Positions 10,979 through 19,546 of a stretch of 64,000 nt of DNA are shown here, piece by piece. This DNA comes from Ancylobacter polymorphus (GTDB lineage Bacteria; Pseudomonadota; Alphaproteobacteria; Rhizobiales; Xanthobacteraceae), in contig NZ_JAUSUI010000003.1 of NCBI RefSeq assembly GCF_030813495.1, positions 434,001 to 498,000 on the forward strand, read 5' to 3'. The notes under the pieces are model-generated. The model worked only from the letters and a program-made list of their open reading frames with translations. It was not told where the DNA came from and ran no database searches. Position 1 is the stretch's first letter. Each line of letters starts with the position of its first letter. The position numbers and the translations under genes were made by a program.

Positions 10979-11053
10979 GGCGCGGCCTTGGTTCGCTCTT
11001 GCCGCGCAGAGGCGCGGCCTGGAGTTGAAGTCCTGCCGCGCTGAGGCGCGGCC
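10968..11053. repeat. Three phased GC hairpins between convergent genes
   Basis: Three copies of a self-complementary 19-20 base word, GCCGCGCTGAGGCGCGGCC, lie at 10968-10987, 11001-11019 and 11035-11053, about 33-34 bases apart. The middle copy has one change. The first overlaps the stop codon of the aspartic-peptidase gene. They probably act as a strong bidirectional transcription stop or mRNA 3' stabiliser for the two convergent genes. No U-run follows. Confidence 0.65.
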
Positions 11054-11061
11054 CGCAACCT

Positions 11062-11523
11062 TCAGAACAGGCTGAACAGGAACACGGCCAGCAGGATGGC
11101 GGCGGCCCAGAGGTCGGTCACCATGGCGACGTTCTCATGCATGGTGCGGTGCGGGCGCATCAGGTGATTAATGCCGGCGAGGCCGAGGAACAGCCCGCCG
11201 ATGAAGGCCACCGGCAGCGCCCAGATCGAGAACAGGATCGACAACAGCCCCGCGAGGCCGAGGGAGACATTGGCGAAGCCGAGTTCCTGCACCACCACAT
11301 GCGCGCCCGGCGCGTCGACGCCGAGAATGCCCTTGAGGGTGAAGCCGGGCTTGAGAATCTGCGACAGGCCCGCCAGCAGCAGCCGCACGCCCACCGCCCA
11401 GAAGGCGAACCATTTGGTGGCGATGACGATGAAGCTGCCGAGCCCGGTGATGTTGGGGTATTCGGCCGCGATGCTCATCAGCGGCGCCACGACCATCGTC
11501 ACCGCGACCAACACGTAATACAT
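11062..11523 (-). CDS. Conserved small membrane protein, probably DUF6790-like
   Basis: The protein has about 153 residues and four hydrophobic segments, ending in an INHLMRPHRTMHENVAMVTD motif followed by a last membrane helix. I associate this pattern with the uncharacterised DUF6790 family, from memory and without a search. The start at 11523 (MYYVLVAVTM) is preceded by GGGGAA; an upstream alternative at 11568 would add 15 residues. No biochemical role can be inferred. The gene lies between two unrelated convergent or tandem genes. Confidence 0.6.
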   Translation of the reverse strand: MYYVLVAVTMVVAPLMSIAAEYPNITGLGSFIVIATKWFAFWAVGVRLLLAGLSQILKPGFTLKGILGVDAPGAHVVVQELGFANVSLGLAGLLSILFSIWALPVAFIGGLFLGLAGINHLMRPHRTMHENVAMVTDLWAAAILLAVFLFSLF

Positions 11524-11622
11524 GCGCCATTCCCCGTGCGGCGGAAGAGCCTTCTCCCGCATTCCCATTCCCCGGCGGCAGTTGGAGCCGGGGAATGGGG
11601 CGCTGTCAATCGCGGGGGCGGT

Positions 11623-13041
11623 TCACGGCGTGCCGAGCGGCAGCACCGCGCCGGCGCGCGTGACCGCAGGCGGATTCCAGCGCCCGGTCAGCGCGTCGGT
11701 GCGCGGGGCGTAGAGGCGCATGGTGAGGTTGAACGGGCCTTTCGGCGCCGGCAGCCAGTTCGATTCGCGGTCCGCGCCGGGGCTGTCGGGCTGGATGTAG
11801 AGCACCAGCGTGCCGTCCGGCTCGGTCTTCAGTGGCATCCAGCTCGACAGGGCGAAGCGGTCGAGCGGGTTGGCGACCTGGTAGCCGGCCGCGTCATAGA
11901 GCGTGACCGACCAGAACGCATCCGCCGGGGGCTGGTGGCCGGGCGGGAAGCGCACCGTGTAGCGGTGCGTCCCGTCCAGCGGGTGCCCGCCGGCATCGAC
12001 GAAGTTGAGCGGGTAGATGGCGTCTTCCGGCAGATTCGCGCCGAGGCCCTGCTGCGCGACGATGGCGCGCTTGAGATAGTAATTGCCGTACACGCCCATC
12101 GTGTCGACATTCATGCTCCAGCCGTTCACCACGTCGGCGAGCGTCGGCACCTTCCACGCCATCAGTTCTTGCGCGCGCGCGGGGGCGGCGTCGATGGCGG
12201 CCTTCACCGAGGGCGACTGCGCGCGCGCATCGAACGAGGCACCGGGCACGAGGCCGAGACGCTTCATCTGGGCGAGGATCGGCTGGTCGGTGAGGTGCGG
12301 CGGGTGCAGCTTCAGCAGCTCGGCCGCCTTGGCGAAGAAGGCGGGGCCGCTCATGCCGTCCACCTGCAGCTTCGGCGGGGTCTTCACATCCACCGCCGGG
12401 TCGATCTTCTGCACCGGCGGCGGCTCCGGCGCGCGGCCCCAGGCGGCGAGCGGGGTGACGCGAAAGCCGGCCTGCACCTTGTGCACGGCGGCATAATCGG
12501 CCGGCCCGTCGGTCTTGGTGCGGCCGATGATCCAGACAATGGGCGTCGGCGCGGCGATGCGGGTGAGGCCGGCGGGCACGTCGCCGCTCCAGCCGGGCGG
12601 GGTGAGGAGATAGTCCGCCGCCGCCGTGCCGGTGGTGCGCCAACCCGGCGAGGCGAACACGTCGGTCCACATGTCCAGCATCGGCAACAGGTAGTAGCGG
12701 CCCTGCGTGTCGGGGGCGGAGATCACCAGCGGCCCGGCGGAGAGGTCGAGCCAGGCGGAGGAATAGAGCGTGTCGAAATTGGGCCGCACCACCGTCTTCA
12801 TCTCGGCGGTGGGAAAGCCCGGCACATTGACGAACACGTTCATCGGCCCGCCGAGGCCGGAGGACGGCGGCAGGTTGATGAGCTGCTGGCGCGTCACTTC
12901 CATGGTGACGAGCGGGTAGAGATAGATATAGGCGTCGCGCGCAATCGTCGCTTCGTCCGGGCCCTCGCTGGCGCGGGCCGGGGTGCCAGCCGCCAGAAAT
13001 GCCGCCATCAGCGCGGCGGCGCGCCTTGCAATCGCTTTCAT
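11623..13041 (-). CDS. Periplasmic DUF1254/DUF1214 domain protein
   Basis: This 472-residue secreted protein has a signal peptide ending TPARA-SEG near residue 25. The N-terminal half carries the DUF1254 pattern (IARDAYIYLYPLVTMEVTR, then RPNFDTLYSSAWLDLS). The C-terminal half carries DUF1214 (WLPAPKGPFNLTMRLYAP). The family is frequent in soil bacteria and its function is unknown. The ATG at 13041 follows an excellent GGAGGAAGG site; longer upstream frames are not supported. It diverges from phnC, and the Pho box at 13148-13176 sits about 107 bp upstream of its start, so phosphate control is possible. Confidence 0.85.
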   Translation of the reverse strand: MKAIARRAAALMAAFLAAGTPARASEGPDEATIARDAYIYLYPLVTMEVTRQQLINLPPSSGLGGPMNVFVNVPGFPTAEMKTVVRPNFDTLYSSAWLDLSAGPLVISAPDTQGRYYLLPMLDMWTDVFASPGWRTTGTAAADYLLTPPGWSGDVPAGLTRIAAPTPIVWIIGRTKTDGPADYAAVHKVQAGFRVTPLAAWGRAPEPPPVQKIDPAVDVKTPPKLQVDGMSGPAFFAKAAELLKLHPPHLTDQPILAQMKRLGLVPGASFDARAQSPSVKAAIDAAPARAQELMAWKVPTLADVVNGWSMNVDTMGVYGNYYLKRAIVAQQGLGANLPEDAIYPLNFVDAGGHPLDGTHRYTVRFPPGHQPPADAFWSVTLYDAAGYQVANPLDRFALSSWMPLKTEPDGTLVLYIQPDSPGADRESNWLPAPKGPFNLTMRLYAPRTDALTGRWNPPAVTRAGAVLPLGTP

Positions 13042-13147
13042 GCCTTCCTCCTCGCAGCGCCTTGACGGCGCTTGGCGGCGCCATTGTACCGCCGAGGCAG
13101 CGTGCCGTTTTGAGGCGGCGCAAGGCCCTGCCGCAGCTGGATGGGGG

Positions 13148-13176
13148 ATGTCATGAAACTGTAATCCCGGTTTCAT
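13148..13176 (+). promoter_or_regulatory. Pho box upstream of phnCDE (three phased half-sites)
   Basis: The half-sites ATGTCAT (13148-13154) and CTGTAAT (13159-13165) are separated by four bases (GAAA), the 11-base spacing of PhoB-binding direct repeats with consensus CTGTCAT. A third, weaker repeat, GTTTCAT, follows at 13170-13176 in the same phase. The site ends 59 bp before the phnC ATG, which fits PhoB activation under phosphate limitation. Confidence 0.75.
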
Positions 13177-13235
13177 CCACCCGTCACCGGGGGCGACTAC
13201 CCCAAGCCGGTCTTCAACAGGCCGGCGGAGCTCCG

Positions 13236-14078
13236 ATGGCGGCAGCCCTTCAACTCGACCGAGTGAGCAAGACCTACGGGCAGATGCGTGCGGTGGAGAA
13301 TGTCTCGCTCACCATTCAGCCCGGCGAGCGTGTCGCCCTCATCGGCGCCTCGGGCTCCGGCAAGTCGACGCTGATCCGTCTCGCTTCCGGCCTCATCCTG
13401 GCCGACCGCAACGGCGCCGGTTCCGGTGCCGTGCACTCCTTCGGCGTCAAGGTGCAGGAAGGCGGCAAGCTCAGCAGCGAAGTGCGCAGCGCCCGCCGCC
13501 ATATCGGCCTCGTCTTCCAGCAATTCGCGCTGTCCGGCCGGCTTTCCGTGCTGACCAATGTTCTGGTCGGCGCGCTCGGGCGGATGAACGCGCTGCGCGG
13601 CACGCTCGGCCTGTTCAACGCCGATGAACGCCGCACCGCCTATGCCGCGCTCGCCGAGGTCGGCATCGCCCAGCACGCGGCCAAGCGTGCCCGCGAGCTT
13701 TCCGGCGGCCAGCAGCAGCGCGTCGCCATCGCCCGCGCGCTGGTGCAGGGCGCCAAGCTGGTGCTCGCCGACGAGCCGATCGCCTCGCTCGACCCCAAGA
13801 GCGCCAAGCGGGTGATGGATACGCTCGTGACGATGAGCCGCGACCACGGCATCGCGCTGGTCGTCTCGCTGCATCAGGTGGACTACGCCACCGCCTATTT
13901 CGACCGCGTCGTGGCGATGAACGCCGGCAAGGTCGTGTTCGATGGGCCCGCCTCGCAGATCAACGCGGCCTTTTTGACCGAACTCTACGGCGCCAGCGCC
14001 GAGGAGCTGATCCTGCCCAGCCAGTTCGTGGTGCCGGCGCCCGCCGATGCCGCTCCCTCCACCCAGACCGTTTCCTGA
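13236..14078 (+). CDS. phnC: Phosphonate ABC transporter, ATP-binding protein
   Basis: PhnC is the ATPase that energises uptake of phosphonates or related reduced-phosphorus compounds. The 280-residue protein has the Walker A motif GASGSGKST at 37-45, the Q-loop FQQFALSG, the ABC signature LSGGQQQRVAIARAL and a Walker B LVLADEP. The HSFGVKVQEGGKLSSEVR insertion after Walker A is characteristic of the PhnC family. The start is the ATG at 13236 behind GGCGGAG; the open frame extends upstream but that part has no family similarity. It is followed 14 bases later by phnD and is preceded by a Pho box. Confidence 0.92.
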   Translation: MAAALQLDRVSKTYGQMRAVENVSLTIQPGERVALIGASGSGKSTLIRLASGLILADRNGAGSGAVHSFGVKVQEGGKLSSEVRSARRHIGLVFQQFALSGRLSVLTNVLVGALGRMNALRGTLGLFNADERRTAYAALAEVGIAQHAAKRARELSGGQQQRVAIARALVQGAKLVLADEPIASLDPKSAKRVMDTLVTMSRDHGIALVVSLHQVDYATAYFDRVVAMNAGKVVFDGPASQINAAFLTELYGASAEELILPSQFVVPAPADAAPSTQTVS

Positions 14079-14092
14079 CAGGAGCAACCCCC

Positions 14093-15097
14093 ATGAAGCG
14101 TCTCATCGCCGCCGGCCTCGCGCTGGCCGCTCTCGCGAGCACCCCGGTTCGCGCCGAAGAGATCAAGGAGCTGAACTTCGGCTTCATCTCCACCGAGTCC
14201 TCGGCCAACCTCGCCAAGAGCTTCGAGCCCCTGCTCAAGGACATGGAAAAGGCCATCGGCATTCCGGTGAAGCCCTTCTTCGTCGGCGACTATGCCGGCG
14301 TGATCGAAGGCATGCGCTTCAAGAAGGTCGATATCGGCTGGTTCGGCAACAAGTCGGGCATGGAAGCGGTGGACCGCGCCAATGGCGAAGTGTTCGTCAA
14401 GACCGCCAAGCCGGACGGTTCCTCGGGCTATTACGCCCTCATCGTCACCAATGCCGACCGCAAGGACCTGAACGAGCTGAAGGACGTGCTCGACTGCTCG
14501 AAGGGCTTCAACTTCGGCAATGGCGACCCGAACTCCACCTCGGGCTTCCTCGTCCCCAGCTACTACGTCTTCGCGCTGAACAATGTCGACCCGAACAAGT
14601 GCTACAAGCGCGTCGTGGCCGGCAACCATGAAGCCAACCTGCTCTCGGTCGCCAACAAGCAGGTCGACTTCGCCACCAACAACACCGAAAACATCACCCG
14701 CCTGCAGCAGACCCGTCCGGAAGAAGCCGCCAAGATCAAGGAAATCTGGCGCTCGCCGCTGATCGCCGGCGACCCGATCATTTGGCGCAAGGACCTGCCG
14801 AACGATCTCAAGGCGAAGATCTACTATTTCTTCATGAGCTATGGCCGCCTCGGCACCGACGAGGAAGTCGCCCACGCCCGCGAAGTTCTCGCCAAGACCT
14901 CCGATGGCTGGGGCCCGTTCCTCGCCTCCTCCGACGCCCAGCTGCTGCCGGTCCGCCAGCTTGAGCTGTTCAAGGCCAAGGTGAAGCTGCAGAACGACGA
15001 CAAGCTCTCGGCCGACGAGAAGGCGAAGAAGATCAGCGAGATCGACGCCAAGCTCGCCGCGCTGGTGGAAGAGCAGAAGAAGTTCCCCGCCATGTGA
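14093..15097 (+). CDS. phnD: Phosphonate ABC transporter, periplasmic substrate-binding protein
   Basis: This 334-residue protein has a signal peptide ending PVRA-EE near residue 22 and the PhnD-type sequence LNFGFISTESSANLAKSFEPLLKD, with GDYAGVIEGMRFKKVDIGWFG further on. It would capture phosphonate, or possibly phosphite or phosphate esters, in the periplasm; the substrate cannot be set from sequence. It has a clear AGGAGCAACCCC ribosome site. A 136-base gap with a strong hairpin separates it from phnE, an arrangement often linked with higher expression of the binding protein. Confidence 0.92.
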   Translation: MKRLIAAGLALAALASTPVRAEEIKELNFGFISTESSANLAKSFEPLLKDMEKAIGIPVKPFFVGDYAGVIEGMRFKKVDIGWFGNKSGMEAVDRANGEVFVKTAKPDGSSGYYALIVTNADRKDLNELKDVLDCSKGFNFGNGDPNSTSGFLVPSYYVFALNNVDPNKCYKRVVAGNHEANLLSVANKQVDFATNNTENITRLQQTRPEEAAKIKEIWRSPLIAGDPIIWRKDLPNDLKAKIYYFFMSYGRLGTDEEVAHAREVLAKTSDGWGPFLASSDAQLLPVRQLELFKAKVKLQNDDKLSADEKAKKISEIDAKLAALVEEQKKFPAM

Positions 15098-15147
15098 GAC
15101 GCGCGGGGCCGCTCGTCCGGTCCCGCCTTCTCGCCATCGACACACGT

Positions 15148-15178
15148 ATCCCGGACGGCCGAAGGGCCGGTCCGGGAT
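15148..15178 (+). terminator. Strong intercistronic hairpin between phnD and phnE
   Basis: ATCCCGGAC (15148-15156) pairs with GTCCGGGAT (15170-15178), and an inner GGCC/GGCC stem extends it. There is no U-run, so it is more likely to protect the phnD message from 3' decay or partly attenuate read-through than to act as a full terminator. Confidence 0.6.
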
Positions 15179-15233
15179 CGCTGTGACAGAGCCGCCGACG
15201 ATTCAGGCCGCACGACGCTCACGGGGATAGCCA

Positions 15234-16058
15234 ATGTTTGCCGCCGCCGACGCCGCCCACCGCACCGCCACGCGCACCATGCCCGCCCCGCCGGTGACAC
15301 CGCTGGGCACACGCCTGTTCCGTCTCGCGGTCGCGGCGCTCACCATCGTGGTGCTGGTCGCCGCCTGGTACGAGGCGGAAATGAACCCGGCGCAGCTCGT
15401 CCGCGACGCCGGCAACATGGCGACGCTCGGCGCCGACTTCCTGCGCCCTGATTTCACCGATTGGGATGTCTACGCCAACGCCATGCTGGAGACGCTGGCG
15501 ATCGCCATCTGGGGCACGCTGCTCGCCGTCATCGCCGGCATTCCGCTCGGCATCCTCTCGGCCGAGAATGTCGCCCCGCACTGGCTGGCCTTCGTCATCC
15601 GCCGGCTGATGGACGCCTGCCGCGCCATCAACGAACTCGTCTTCGCGCTGATCTTCATCGCCGCCGTCGGCCTCGGCCCCTTCGCCGGCGTGCTGGCGCT
15701 GTTCATCCACACCACCGGCGTGGTCGCCAAGCTGTTCTCCGAGGCGGTGGAGGCCATCGACCCCGCGCCGGTGGAGGGCATCCGCGGCACGGGCGGCACC
15801 TGGCTGCAGGAAATCATCTATGGCGTGCTGCCGCAGGTGCTGCCGCTGTGGATTTCCTATGCGCTCTACCGCTTCGAATCCAATGTCCGCTCCGCCACCG
15901 TGCTCGGCATCGTCGGCGGCGGCGGCATCGGCATGACCTTCAACGAGACCATGCGCGGCTTCCTCTATTCGCAGGCCTCGGCGATCCTGATCATCGTCAT
16001 CATCACCGTGACCGCGCTCGACATGGTGAGCCAGCGCATCCGCAAGAAGTTCATCTGA
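15234..16058 (+). CDS. phnE: Phosphonate ABC transporter, permease
   Basis: PhnE forms the membrane channel of the phnCDE importer. The 274-residue protein has about six membrane helices and the permease EAA loop around [25 protein letters not shown], which contacts the ATPase. The [25 protein letters not shown] segment is typical of PhnE. It starts with ATG at 15234 behind GGGGAT. Only one permease is present; some phosphonate systems have two. No C-P lyase or other phosphonate-degrading gene is visible in the window. Confidence 0.92.
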   Translation: MFAAADAAHRTATRTMPAPPVTPLGTRLFRLAVAALTIVVLVAAWYEAEMNPAQLVRDAGNMATLGADFLRPDFTDWDVYANAMLETLAIAIWGTLLAVIAGIPLGILSAENVAPHWLAFVIRRLMDACRAINELVFALIFIAAVGLGPFAGVLALFIHTTGVVAKLFSEAVEAIDPAPVEGIRGTGGTWLQEIIYGVLPQVLPLWISYALYRFESNVRSATVLGIVGGGGIGMTFNETMRGFLYSQASAILIIVIITVTALDMVSQRIRKKFI

Positions 16059-16091
16059 CCGCGCGCCTCCGGGCACCCCAATTCCATCAGA

Positions 16092-16119
16092 AGCGCGGAC
16101 GCCCGGCGTCCGCGCTTTT
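16092..16119 (+). terminator. Rho-independent terminator of phnCDE
   Basis: AGCGCGGACGC (16092-16102) pairs perfectly with GCGTCCGCGCT (16106-16116) around a CCG loop. A TTT follows, 34 bases after the phnE stop. Confidence 0.8.
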
Positions 16120-16132
16120 GCCGTTTCGCACG

Positions 16133-16250
16133 CTAGAGTGCGATCCGATCAGATTGAATCAATCTGCTCGGTAAATCGCCCTCTAACTCCAAGATAGAGA
16201 ACGCGTTATCCGATCAGCTTGCGATGCAAGCTGATCGGCGCGTGCTCTAG
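16133..16250. repeat. Dispersed palindromic repeat, family B
   Basis: This is a 118-bp element bounded by CTAGAG at 16133 and CTCTAG at 16250, with partly matching terminal inverted repeats. It contains a small hairpin, CAGATTGA/TCAATCTG, near the left end and a perfect 13-bp hairpin, CCGATCAGCTTGC/GCAAGCTGATCGG, near the right end. It has no coding capacity. It resembles non-autonomous REP/MITE-like repeats of Hyphomicrobiales, although only one copy is in this window. Confidence 0.65.
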
Positions 16251-16333
16251 GGGCGGCGGTAGCCCGGCATGGTACGCAAGCTCTCCAATCGGTAATGTGG
16301 CGGACACGGTCCCGCCAGCTTCGCCCGGCGTAG

Positions 16334-18118
16334 ATGAGCGGATCGCGACCTCTGCCCGGAGTAGCCCCCTTGCACGCCCTTCGTTCCCTGCTCGCCGATG
16401 TCTGGCGGCTCTCCATCCCCTATTTCCGCGGCGAGGACCGCTGGCGCGGCGGGGCGCTGCTGGCGGCGATCATCGCGCTGGAGGTCGGCTGGGTCTATGT
16501 GATCGTGCTGCTCAACGAGTGGAACGCGGTGTTCTACAATGCGATCCAGGAGAAGAACTATCCCGCCTTCGTCCACCAGCTCTGGATCTTCGCGCTCTAT
16601 GCGGCGGTGGCTATCGCCGTGGCGGTGTACCAGATTTATCTGCGCCAGTGGCTGCAGATACGCTGGCGGACCTGGATGACGGAGAAATACCTCACCGCCT
16701 GGCTGGCGGACGAGACCCATTACCGCATGCGGCTGAAGGGCGACGAAGCTGACAACCCCGACCAGCGCATCGCCGAAGATATCAGCTCCTATGTCACCCA
16801 GACGCTCAGCCTGTTCCTCGGCGTGCTGAACGCGGTGATGACGCTCGCTTCCTTCGCGGTGATCCTGTGGGGCCTGTCGGGCGATTTCTCCTTCAACCTG
16901 TTCGGCGCCGACTGGAGAATCCCCGGCTATCTCGTCTGGGCCGCCTTCGCCTATGCGGCGCTCGGCACCTATCTCACCCATCTCATCGGCCAGGTGCTGA
17001 TCAAGCTGAACTACGACCAGCAGCGTTATGAGGCGAATTACCGCGTCGATCTGGTGCGGGTGCGCGAGAATGGCGAGCAGATCGCACTCATGCAGGGCGG
17101 TCCGGTGGAACGCGAGCGCCTGCTCTCCCGCTTCGGCCATGTGGTGCACAATTACTGGGGCATCATGGTCGCGCAGAAGCGCCTGACCTGGTTCACGTCA
17201 GGCTATGGCCAGCTCTCGACCGTGTTCCCCTTCGTGGTGGTCGCGCCGGCCTATTTCACCGGCGCGATCCCGCTCGGCCAGCTGATGCAGACCGCCTCCG
17301 CCTTCGGTCAGGTGCAAAGCTCGTTCTCTTTCTTCATCAACGCCTATACCACGCTGGCGGAGTGGAAATCGGTGGTCGACCGCCTCGTCGGTTTCGAACG
17401 CTCGGTGCAGGAGACGCAGGCCGAGGCGCTGCGCAGCGACTTCCGCCGCGTGCCGGCGCACGGGCCGGCGCCGCTTTCGGCGCAGGCCATGGAGGTGCGG
17501 CTGCCGGACGGGCGGGCGCTCTTGGAAGTGGCGGCGCTGGATCTGGCGCGCGGCGAGCGGGTGCTGCTCACCGGCCCTTCGGGCAGCGGCAAGAGCACGC
17601 TCTTGCGCGCCATCGCCGGCATCTGGCCGCACGGCCATGGCGAGGTGGCGGTGGCGCCCGGCGCGCGGGTGCTGACCCTGCCGCAGCGGCCCTATCTTCC
17701 CTTCGGCACGCTGCGCGGCGCGCTCGCCTATCCCGACCCGCTGGAGAACTATGACGACGAGCGCCTGCGCGAGGCGCTGGAAGCGGTGGGCCTGCCGGCG
17801 CTGGCCGCGCGGCTGGACGAGAGCGGGCCCTGGGCCTCGATCCTCTCCGGAGGCGAACAGCAGCGCCTCGCGGTCGCCCGCGCGCTGCTGGTGGCGCCCG
17901 ACGTGCTGCTGCTCGACGAGGCGACCTCGGCGCTCGACGAGGCGAGCGAGGCGGCGCTCTACCGCCTGCTGCGGGCGCGGCTGCCGCAGACCGCGATGCT
18001 CTCCATCGGCCACCGCTCGACGCTGATCGAGCAGCATGAGCGCCAGCTGGTGCTGACCCGCGAGGGCGAGGGGCCGGCGCGGCTGACCGATCTTCCGCCG
18101 GCGCCGGCGGCGGCGTGA
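16334..18118 (+). CDS. BacA/SbmA-like ABC transporter with fused ATPase (BclA/YddA type)
   Basis: This 594-residue protein fuses a SbmA/BacA-like transmembrane domain (about residues 20-340) to an ABC ATPase. The membrane part shows YVIVLLNEWNAVFYNAIQ and NPDQRIAEDI, which are characteristic of the SbmA/BacA clan. The ATPase has Walker A GPSGSGKST, the signature LSGGEQQRLAVARALL and Walker B VLLLDEATSALDE. Relatives take up or tolerate antimicrobial peptides (BclA in Bradyrhizobium) or import cobalamin (Mycobacterium Rv1819c). The ATG at 16334 has only a weak ribosome site, so the start is uncertain. The gene is tail-to-tail with the ClC gene, four bases apart. Confidence 0.85.
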   Translation: MSGSRPLPGVAPLHALRSLLADVWRLSIPYFRGEDRWRGGALLAAIIALEVGWVYVIVLLNEWNAVFYNAIQEKNYPAFVHQLWIFALYAAVAIAVAVYQIYLRQWLQIRWRTWMTEKYLTAWLADETHYRMRLKGDEADNPDQRIAEDISSYVTQTLSLFLGVLNAVMTLASFAVILWGLSGDFSFNLFGADWRIPGYLVWAAFAYAALGTYLTHLIGQVLIKLNYDQQRYEANYRVDLVRVRENGEQIALMQGGPVERERLLSRFGHVVHNYWGIMVAQKRLTWFTSGYGQLSTVFPFVVVAPAYFTGAIPLGQLMQTASAFGQVQSSFSFFINAYTTLAEWKSVVDRLVGFERSVQETQAEALRSDFRRVPAHGPAPLSAQAMEVRLPDGRALLEVAALDLARGERVLLTGPSGSGKSTLLRAIAGIWPHGHGEVAVAPGARVLTLPQRPYLPFGTLRGALAYPDPLENYDDERLREALEAVGLPALAARLDESGPWASILSGGEQQRLAVARALLVAPDVLLLDEATSALDEASEAALYRLLRARLPQTAMLSIGHRSTLIEQHERQLVLTREGEGPARLTDLPPAPAAA

Positions 18119-18122
18119 GCGA

Positions 18123-19424
18123 TCAGCGCGAGGCGGCGGCGCGGGCCTCCGCCTCGATGGCGAGGGTGCGTTCCAGCAGGATCTCGTAGATCGGCCGCCC
18201 GCCGAGCGCGAGGAACACCATATGGGCGAAGATGGCGGTGATCATGACCGGCACCAGCACCGCATAGGCGCTGGTGAGTTCCAGCACCAGCACCATGCCG
18301 ACCAGCGGCGCGCCTATGGTGGCGGCGAACAGCCCGCCCATGGCGGCGATGGCGAAGGTGGTGTGCGCGAGGTCGGGCAAGGTGAAGAACAGGTCGAGCG
18401 TGGTGCCGTAGCACAGGCCGATCGTGGTCGCCAAAGCGAGGATCGGCGCGAAGATGCCGCCGGCGACGCCGGTGGAATAGCTCGCCATGGTCATGACGAA
18501 GCGCAGCAGCACCACGAACACCAGCATGGCGAGCGGCAGGTTCTCGCGCGTCAGCTGCACCGCCAGCAATTCGCCGCCCTGCGTCGCCTCCGGCCGCACG
18601 AACATCAGCACGCCGACGGTGAGGCCGACAAAGCTCGGGAAGATGTAGAAGGAGCTGCGCTGGCCGAGCCGGCGGACATGGTCGAGCGACCACACCAGCG
18701 TGCGGTTGAACACGAAGCCGGCCCCGCCGAGGATCACGCCCAAGACGGCGAAGGCCGGCAGCCAGACATAGGGAATGGTGACCGCTTCCAGCAGCATATA
18801 GGGACGGCTGCCGGTGAGATATTCGGTGACGATGGCGCTGGCGATGGAGGCCAGCACCACGGCGATATAGGTGCGCGAGGAATAGGGGAACTGCCGGCGC
18901 GTTTCCTCGATGACGAACAGCACGGCGGCGAGCGGGGCGTTGAAGGCGGCGGCAAGGCCGGCCGCGCCGCCGGCGGCGAGCAGGCCGCGCATGTCCTCGC
19001 CGGACCATTTCATCAAATCGGAGGCCGCCTTGGCGACGGAGGCGCCGATATGGATGGTCGGCCCCTCGCGCCCCAGCACCATGCCGGAGGAAAGTGACAG
19101 CAGGCCGGCAACGAACTTCACCGGCAGCACGCGGTGCCAGCGCACCTCGCGCAGCCCTTCCATCGCCCCCTCGATCTCCGGCACGCCGGAGCCGCTGGCT
19201 TCCGGCGCGAAGGTGCGCACGAGCCAGAGCGAGACCAGCGTCATGGCGGCGGCGACCAGAGCGGCGGCGGCGTAGAGCGGAAGCCCGTCCAACCCCAGCC
19301 CGGTGTCGAGATAGGCCGGCCAGGCGGCGGTGAGTTTCTCGACGCCGACATGAAAGGCCGAGCCGAGAACGCCGACGACAGTGCCCACGCCGATCGCCAC
19401 GAGGTGATACGCCAGATTTCCCAT
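18123..19424 (-). CDS. ClC family chloride/proton antiporter
   Basis: This 433-residue polytopic protein contains the ClC selectivity motifs GSGVPEIEGAM and GREGPTIHIGA. The gating glutamate of GREGP and a second glutamate in VIEETRRQF (the proton-transfer position, E203 in E. coli ClC-ec1) are both present. Established structure-function data on ClC-ec1 then suggest an exchanger rather than a channel. Such proteins help in acid resistance and ion homeostasis. The start at 19424 (MGNLAYHLVAIGVG) has AAGGG upstream; longer frames run into noncoding sequence. Confidence 0.92.
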   Translation of the reverse strand: MGNLAYHLVAIGVGTVVGVLGSAFHVGVEKLTAAWPAYLDTGLGLDGLPLYAAAALVAAAMTLVSLWLVRTFAPEASGSGVPEIEGAMEGLREVRWHRVLPVKFVAGLLSLSSGMVLGREGPTIHIGASVAKAASDLMKWSGEDMRGLLAAGGAAGLAAAFNAPLAAVLFVIEETRRQFPYSSRTYIAVVLASIASAIVTEYLTGSRPYMLLEAVTIPYVWLPAFAVLGVILGGAGFVFNRTLVWSLDHVRRLGQRSSFYIFPSFVGLTVGVLMFVRPEATQGGELLAVQLTRENLPLAMLVFVVLLRFVMTMASYSTGVAGGIFAPILALATTIGLCYGTTLDLFFTLPDLAHTTFAIAAMGGLFAATIGAPLVGMVLVLELTSAYAVLVPVMITAIFAHMVFLALGGRPIYEILLERTLAIEAEARAAASR

Positions 19425-19499
19425 GCCCGCCCTTCCGCGTCCCAACGGCCCCCGCATCGGTTAGCATCGCCGGGCGGGGATCGGAAGGCATGATGCGAC

Positions 19500-19530
19500 C
19501 GTCATGGCCGGGTCGTGCCCGGCCATGACG
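19500..19530 (-). terminator. Hairpin downstream of thiY
   Basis: CGTCATGGCCGGG (19500-19512) pairs perfectly with CCCGGCCATGACG (19518-19530) around a five-base loop. It lies 16 bases beyond the thiY stop and before clcA. No U-run is visible, so it may be a 3' stabiliser or a REP-like palindrome rather than a classical terminator. Confidence 0.55.
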
Positions 19531-19546
19531 GCGTGGCGCCTCCGCC

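Noticed and set aside
11137-13065. A 642-codon open frame on the plus strand
   Set aside because: It is antisense to the DUF1254/DUF1214 gene and the small membrane protein.
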